Shown here in pieces: positions 61,016 through 64,000 of a stretch of 64,000 nucleotides of DNA (position 1 is the first letter of the stretch; the number at the start of each line of letters is the position of its first letter). The stretch covers positions 62,001-126,000 of the forward strand of contig NC_014923.1 of the NCBI RefSeq assembly GCF_000185905.1, read 5' to 3'. A program made the translations under genes and the position numbers. A model generated the notes under the pieces. That model had not been told where the DNA came from. It worked only from the letters and a program-made list of their open reading frames with translations, and ran no database searches. The DNA comes from Mesorhizobium ciceri biovar biserrulae WSM1271. GTDB taxonomy: Bacteria > Pseudomonadota > Alphaproteobacteria > Rhizobiales > Rhizobiaceae.

Positions 61016-61869
61016 CAGGTGGCTCCCGCAGCAGAAGGCGCCGGCTCGAACATCATGTCGGAAACGGTCGGCAGCCGGTCGCCGACGGCGTTTTCCGGCA
61101 AGGCCGACAACAGCGCCCGCGTGTAATTGCTCTTTGGCGATTCAAACAGCGACAGCACGTCGGCCTCTTCCATCTTGCGGCCCTTGTACTGGACGATGAC
61201 GCGGTCGGCGGTCTCGGCCACCACGCCCATATTGTGGGTGATCATGATCAGGCCCATGCCGTATTTGGCCTGCAGCGAAACCAGCAGATCGAGGATCTGC
61301 TTCTGGATGGTGACGTCGAGCGCCGTGGTCGGCTCGTCGGCGATCAGCAGTTTCGGATTGCAGGCAATGGCGATGGCGATCATGACGCGCTGGCACTGGC
61401 CGCCCGACATCTGGTGCGGGAACGAACTCAGCCGCTCTTCAGGGTCGGCGATGCCGACCAGCTTCATCAGTTCGATGGCACGCGCCCGGCGCTGGGCGCG
61501 GTCCATGCCCATGTGGAAGCGCAACACCTCCTCGATCTGGAACCCGACGGTGAAGCACGGATTGAGGCTGGCGATCGGCTCCTGGAAGATCATCGAGATG
61601 TCCTTGCCGACGATCTTGCGCCGTTCGGACGGGCTGAGCTTCAGCAGATCGACGCCGTCGAAGGCCATGCGGTCGGCCTTGACGGTTGCCGTGTTGGGCA
61701 ACAGCCCCATCACCGCCAGCATCGACACCGACTTGCCGGAGCCGGACTCGCCGACGATCGCCAGCACTTCGCGCGGCTCGATCGACAGGTCGATGCCCTG
61801 CACGGCCATGAACGGTCCGGCCGCGGTGTCGAAGGAAACGGTGAGGTTTTTGATCTCGAGCAGAGACAT
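61015..61869 (-). CDS. Dipeptide-type ABC transporter ATPase (DppD family)
   Basis: 284 residues. Walker A GESGSGKS, signature MSGGQCQRVMIAIA (with an unusual Cys in place of Arg before Q), Walker [13 protein letters not shown], and H-loop MITHN, where Asn replaces the usual Asp after His. Start 61869 (MSLLEIKNLTV) is 3 bases past the upstream permease stop. Confidence 0.92.
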   Translation of the reverse strand: MSLLEIKNLTVSFDTAAGPFMAVQGIDLSIEPREVLAIVGESGSGKSVSMLAVMGLLPNTATVKADRMAFDGVDLLKLSPSERRKIVGKDISMIFQEPIASLNPCFTVGFQIEEVLRFHMGMDRAQRRARAIELMKLVGIADPEERLSSFPHQMSGGQCQRVMIAIAIACNPKLLIADEPTTALDVTIQKQILDLLVSLQAKYGMGLIMITHNMGVVAETADRVIVQYKGRKMEEADVLSLFESPKSNYTRALLSALPENAVGDRLPTVSDMMFEPAPSAAGAT

Positions 61870-61871
61870 GC

Positions 61872-62795
61872 TCACGACCTCTTCAGCTTGGGGTCGAGCG
61901 CGTCGCGCAGACCGTCGCCGATCAGGTTGATGGCAAAGACGGTGATCAGGATGGCGAGGCCGGGGAAGGTCACCACCCACCAGGCGCGCAGGATGAATTC
62001 GCGCGCCTCGGCCAGCATGGTGCCCCATTCCGGCGTCGGCGGCTGCGCGCCCATGCCGAGGAAGCCAAGGGCCGCCGCCTCGAGGATGGCGTTGGAGAAG
62101 GACAGCGTCGCCTGCACGATCAACGGCGCGATGCAGTTTGGCAGGATGGTGACCAGCATCAGCCTGAGATGGCTGGCGCCGGCGACCTTGGCCGAGACGA
62201 CATATTCGCGGGTCTTTTCGGCCATCACGGCGGCGCGGGTGAGCCGGGCGAAATGCGGCTGCAGCACGAAGGCGATGGCGATCATGGCGTTGACGAGGCC
62301 GGGGCCAAGCACCGCGACCAGCACCAGGGCCAAGAGCAGCGACGGGAAGGCCAGGATGATGTCCATGATGCGCATGATCAGCGTGTCGACCCAGCCGCGG
62401 CAGTAGCCGGCGAGCAGGCCGAGGATGACGCCTGAAATCAGCGCTGACGTGACAACGACGAAGCCGATGGCGAGCGAGAAGCGCGAGCCGTAGATCAGGC
62501 GCGACAGCATATCGCGGCCGACGGCGTCGGTGCCGAGCAGGAACTGCGCATTGCCGCCCTCCTGCCAGGCCGGCGGCGTCAGGAAGAAGTCGCGGAACTG
62601 ATCGTCCGGCGAATGCGGCGCCAGCAGCGGAGCGAAAATGGCGATCAGGATCAGCAGCGCGAAGACGAAGAGCCCGATCACCGCGCCCTTGTTGACGGAG
62701 AAGTAATGCCAGAACTCGCCGAACATCTGCAACCTGGCGTCCTGCGGCTTGACGACGGTCGCGGCTTCGATGGTGGCGGGGCCTTCATTGCTCAT
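61872..62795 (-). CDS. Dipeptide-type ABC transporter permease (DppC family)
   Basis: 307 residues. Features: VIGLFVFALLILIAIFAPLLAP-like first helix, QFLLGTDAVGRDMLSRLIYG, membrane helices, and the docking loop YVVSAKVAGASHLRLMLVTI. It lies one base from the DppB-like stop. Confidence 0.92.
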   Translation of the reverse strand: MSNEGPATIEAATVVKPQDARLQMFGEFWHYFSVNKGAVIGLFVFALLILIAIFAPLLAPHSPDDQFRDFFLTPPAWQEGGNAQFLLGTDAVGRDMLSRLIYGSRFSLAIGFVVVTSALISGVILGLLAGYCRGWVDTLIMRIMDIILAFPSLLLALVLVAVLGPGLVNAMIAIAFVLQPHFARLTRAAVMAEKTREYVVSAKVAGASHLRLMLVTILPNCIAPLIVQATLSFSNAILEAAALGFLGMGAQPPTPEWGTMLAEAREFILRAWWVVTFPGLAILITVFAINLIGDGLRDALDPKLKRS

Positions 62796-62796
62796 G

Positions 62797-63804
62797 TCAG
62801 TTGGCCCGGATGCGTGGGTTGATGACGGCGTAGAGCACGTCGACGATGAGGTTCACCGACATGACGATCAGCGCGATCAAAAGCAACCCGCCCTGCACGG
62901 TGAAATAGTCGCGCTTGGAAATGGCGTCGATCATCCATTTGCCGATGCCGGGCCAGGAGAAGATGCTCTCGGTCAGGATGGCGCCGGTCAACAGCGTGCC
63001 GACCTGCAGGCCGATGGTGGTGACGACCGGGATCAGCGCGTTGCGGAAGGCGTGCAGGCCGATGACCCTACGCGGCGCCAGGCCCTTGGCGCGCGCGGTG
63101 CGGACATAGTCCTCACCCAGCACCTCGAGCATCGCCGAGCGCGTCTGCCTCGCGATGACGGCGAGCGGAATGGTGCCGAGCACGATGGTCGGCAAGATCA
63201 GGTGCGACAGCGCCGAACGGAAGGCGCCCTTCTGGCCCGAGATCAGGGAATCGATGGTCATGAAGCCGGTCACCGGCTTGAAGAAGTAGAGGAGGTCGAT
63301 GCGGCCTGAAACCGGCGTCCAGTGCAGCATGCCGGAGAACACGATGATCAGCAGCAGACCCCACCAGAAGATCGGCATGGAATAGCCGGCCAGCGCCGTG
63401 CCCATGGTCAATTGGTCGAACCAGGAGCCGCGGCGGATAGCGGCGAAGATGCCGGCGGCGACACCTAGGACAATGGCAAAGATCATGGCGAAGATGGCGA
63501 GCTCGACCGTTGCCGGGAAGCGCACCAGGAAATCCTTGAGCACCGGCGTCTTGGTGGAAAACGAGGTGCCGAAATCACCGCCGAGGATGTTCGTCAGATA
63601 GGTCAGATATTGTTGCCAGATCGGCAGGTCGAAACCGAACTGATGCATGAGCGCCGTGTGGCGTTCGGGCGACAGGCCGCGTTCGCCCGCAAGCACCAGC
63701 ACCGGATCACCGGGCAGGATGCGCACGAAGCCAAAGGCGAGGATGGTTATCCCGATGAAGGTCGGGATGATGAGGGCGAGCTTGCCGAGGATATAACGCA
63801 GCAT
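62797..63804 (-). CDS. Dipeptide-type ABC transporter permease (DppB family)
   Basis: 335 residues. N-terminus MLRYILGKLALIIPTFIGIT, the loop RILPGDPVLVLAGERG, and the docking loop YVRTARAKGLAPRRVIGLHA. It lies 50 bases downstream of the substrate-binding protein gene that continues beyond the window. Confidence 0.92.
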   Translation of the reverse strand: MLRYILGKLALIIPTFIGITILAFGFVRILPGDPVLVLAGERGLSPERHTALMHQFGFDLPIWQQYLTYLTNILGGDFGTSFSTKTPVLKDFLVRFPATVELAIFAMIFAIVLGVAAGIFAAIRRGSWFDQLTMGTALAGYSMPIFWWGLLLIIVFSGMLHWTPVSGRIDLLYFFKPVTGFMTIDSLISGQKGAFRSALSHLILPTIVLGTIPLAVIARQTRSAMLEVLGEDYVRTARAKGLAPRRVIGLHAFRNALIPVVTTIGLQVGTLLTGAILTESIFSWPGIGKWMIDAISKRDYFTVQGGLLLIALIVMSVNLIVDVLYAVINPRIRAN

Positions 63805-63854
63805 GGCGGGCGAGTGGGGGCGTCACCACATGGTGGCGCCCCCGTTTCGCAACC

Positions 63855-64000
63855 TTATTCGGCGATATCGACGCCGTCGAAGCGGTGGATACCGAGCGGA
63901 TCCATCGCAAAGCCGGTGACGGTCTTCTGCATCGGCATGAACACCTTGGAGTGAGCGAGCGTCGCCCAGGGTGCCTGTTCCTTGAAGATGACCTGTGCCT
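63855..64000 (-). CDS. Dipeptide-type substrate-binding protein, C-terminal end only
   Basis: The last 47 or so residues of a family 5 solute-binding protein on the minus strand, ending GIHRFDGVDIAE before TAA at 63855. The KEQAPWATLAHSKVFMPM and TGFAMDPLGIHRFD segments are typical of the end of DppA proteins. First gene of the operon that continues with the permeases and ATPases at 60185-63804. The rest lies outside the window. Confidence 0.85.
   Translation of the reverse strand, partial: AQVIFKEQAPWATLAHSKVFMPMQKTVTGFAMDPLGIHRFDGVDIAE

Noticed and set aside
1..64000. CRISPR arrays, rRNA genes, riboswitches and insertion sequences
   Set aside because: No regularly spaced repeats, no rRNA stretches, no transposase frames and no recognisable riboswitch core were seen.

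Overview
The window is GC-rich, gene-dense chromosomal DNA from an alphaproteobacterium of the order Hyphomicrobiales, most like Mesorhizobium or a close relative. This is inferred from the SRP RNA lying just upstream of dnaX, the adjacent pheA and kdsB pair, the CycM-type membrane cytochrome c, the doubled yejA ahead of yejBEF, the wealth of peptide, opine and amino-acid ABC transporters, and palindromic intergenic repeats of the kind scattered through Mesorhizobium genomes. No replication origin, rRNA, CRISPR array, integrase or transposase was seen.

Layout. 1-20 kb is core genome: dnaX (cut by the window edge), ffs, a HIT protein, nudC, a Dabb protein, pheA, kdsB, cycM, the yejA-yejA-yejB-yejE-yejF peptide importer operon, ghrA, a small lipoprotein, a TPR methyltransferase, and a DNA-repair pair (ligase-associated exonuclease plus ATP-dependent DNA ligase). 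A tRNA-Thr(CGT) at 20463-20538 marks the border of a visibly less GC-rich block, 20.6 to about 28.8 kb. That block holds a betaine-type catabolic operon on the minus strand: an old-yellow-enzyme-type demethylase with a frameshifted start, a ProXWV-type importer, an alpha/beta hydrolase with an Asp nucleophile, and a GlxA-type AraC regulator. A divergent LysR regulator faces it. From 29.1 to 33.8 kb come small secreted proteins, an ECF sigma factor with an inner-membrane partner and a CnrR-like sensor, and a membrane sulfatase-fold transferase.

The most interesting part is 33.8-60.1 kb, which reads as one large locus for breaking down a nitrogen-bearing aromatic compound. It encodes indolepyruvate:ferredoxin oxidoreductase (IorA and IorB), a MarR regulator, two phytoene-desaturase-like flavoproteins around a cyclase-family hydrolase of the kynurenine formamidase and isatin hydrolase type, a complete peptide/opine-type importer, an exported VOC protein, and an operon built around a 2-aminobenzoyl-CoA (salicylyl-CoA) monooxygenase/reductase fusion. 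That operon continues with an SDR dehydrogenase, a second MarR regulator, a crotonase-fold protein, an acyl-CoA dehydrogenase and a RidA deaminase. Next come a RutA-like flavin monooxygenase, an HpcH/HpaI aldolase, a polar amino-acid importer without its ATPase, and a class V PLP enzyme. Four copies of a palindrome (consensus TTTMAAGCWTRAAA) sit in front of separate transcription units of this locus and suggest one shared regulator, plausibly one of the two MarR proteins.

The last 4 kb carries, on the minus strand, a dipeptide-type ABC transporter whose substrate-binding gene runs off the end. Functions were assigned by reading motifs in the translated sequence. No database search was possible, so substrate names for transporters and for the aromatic pathway are inferences.
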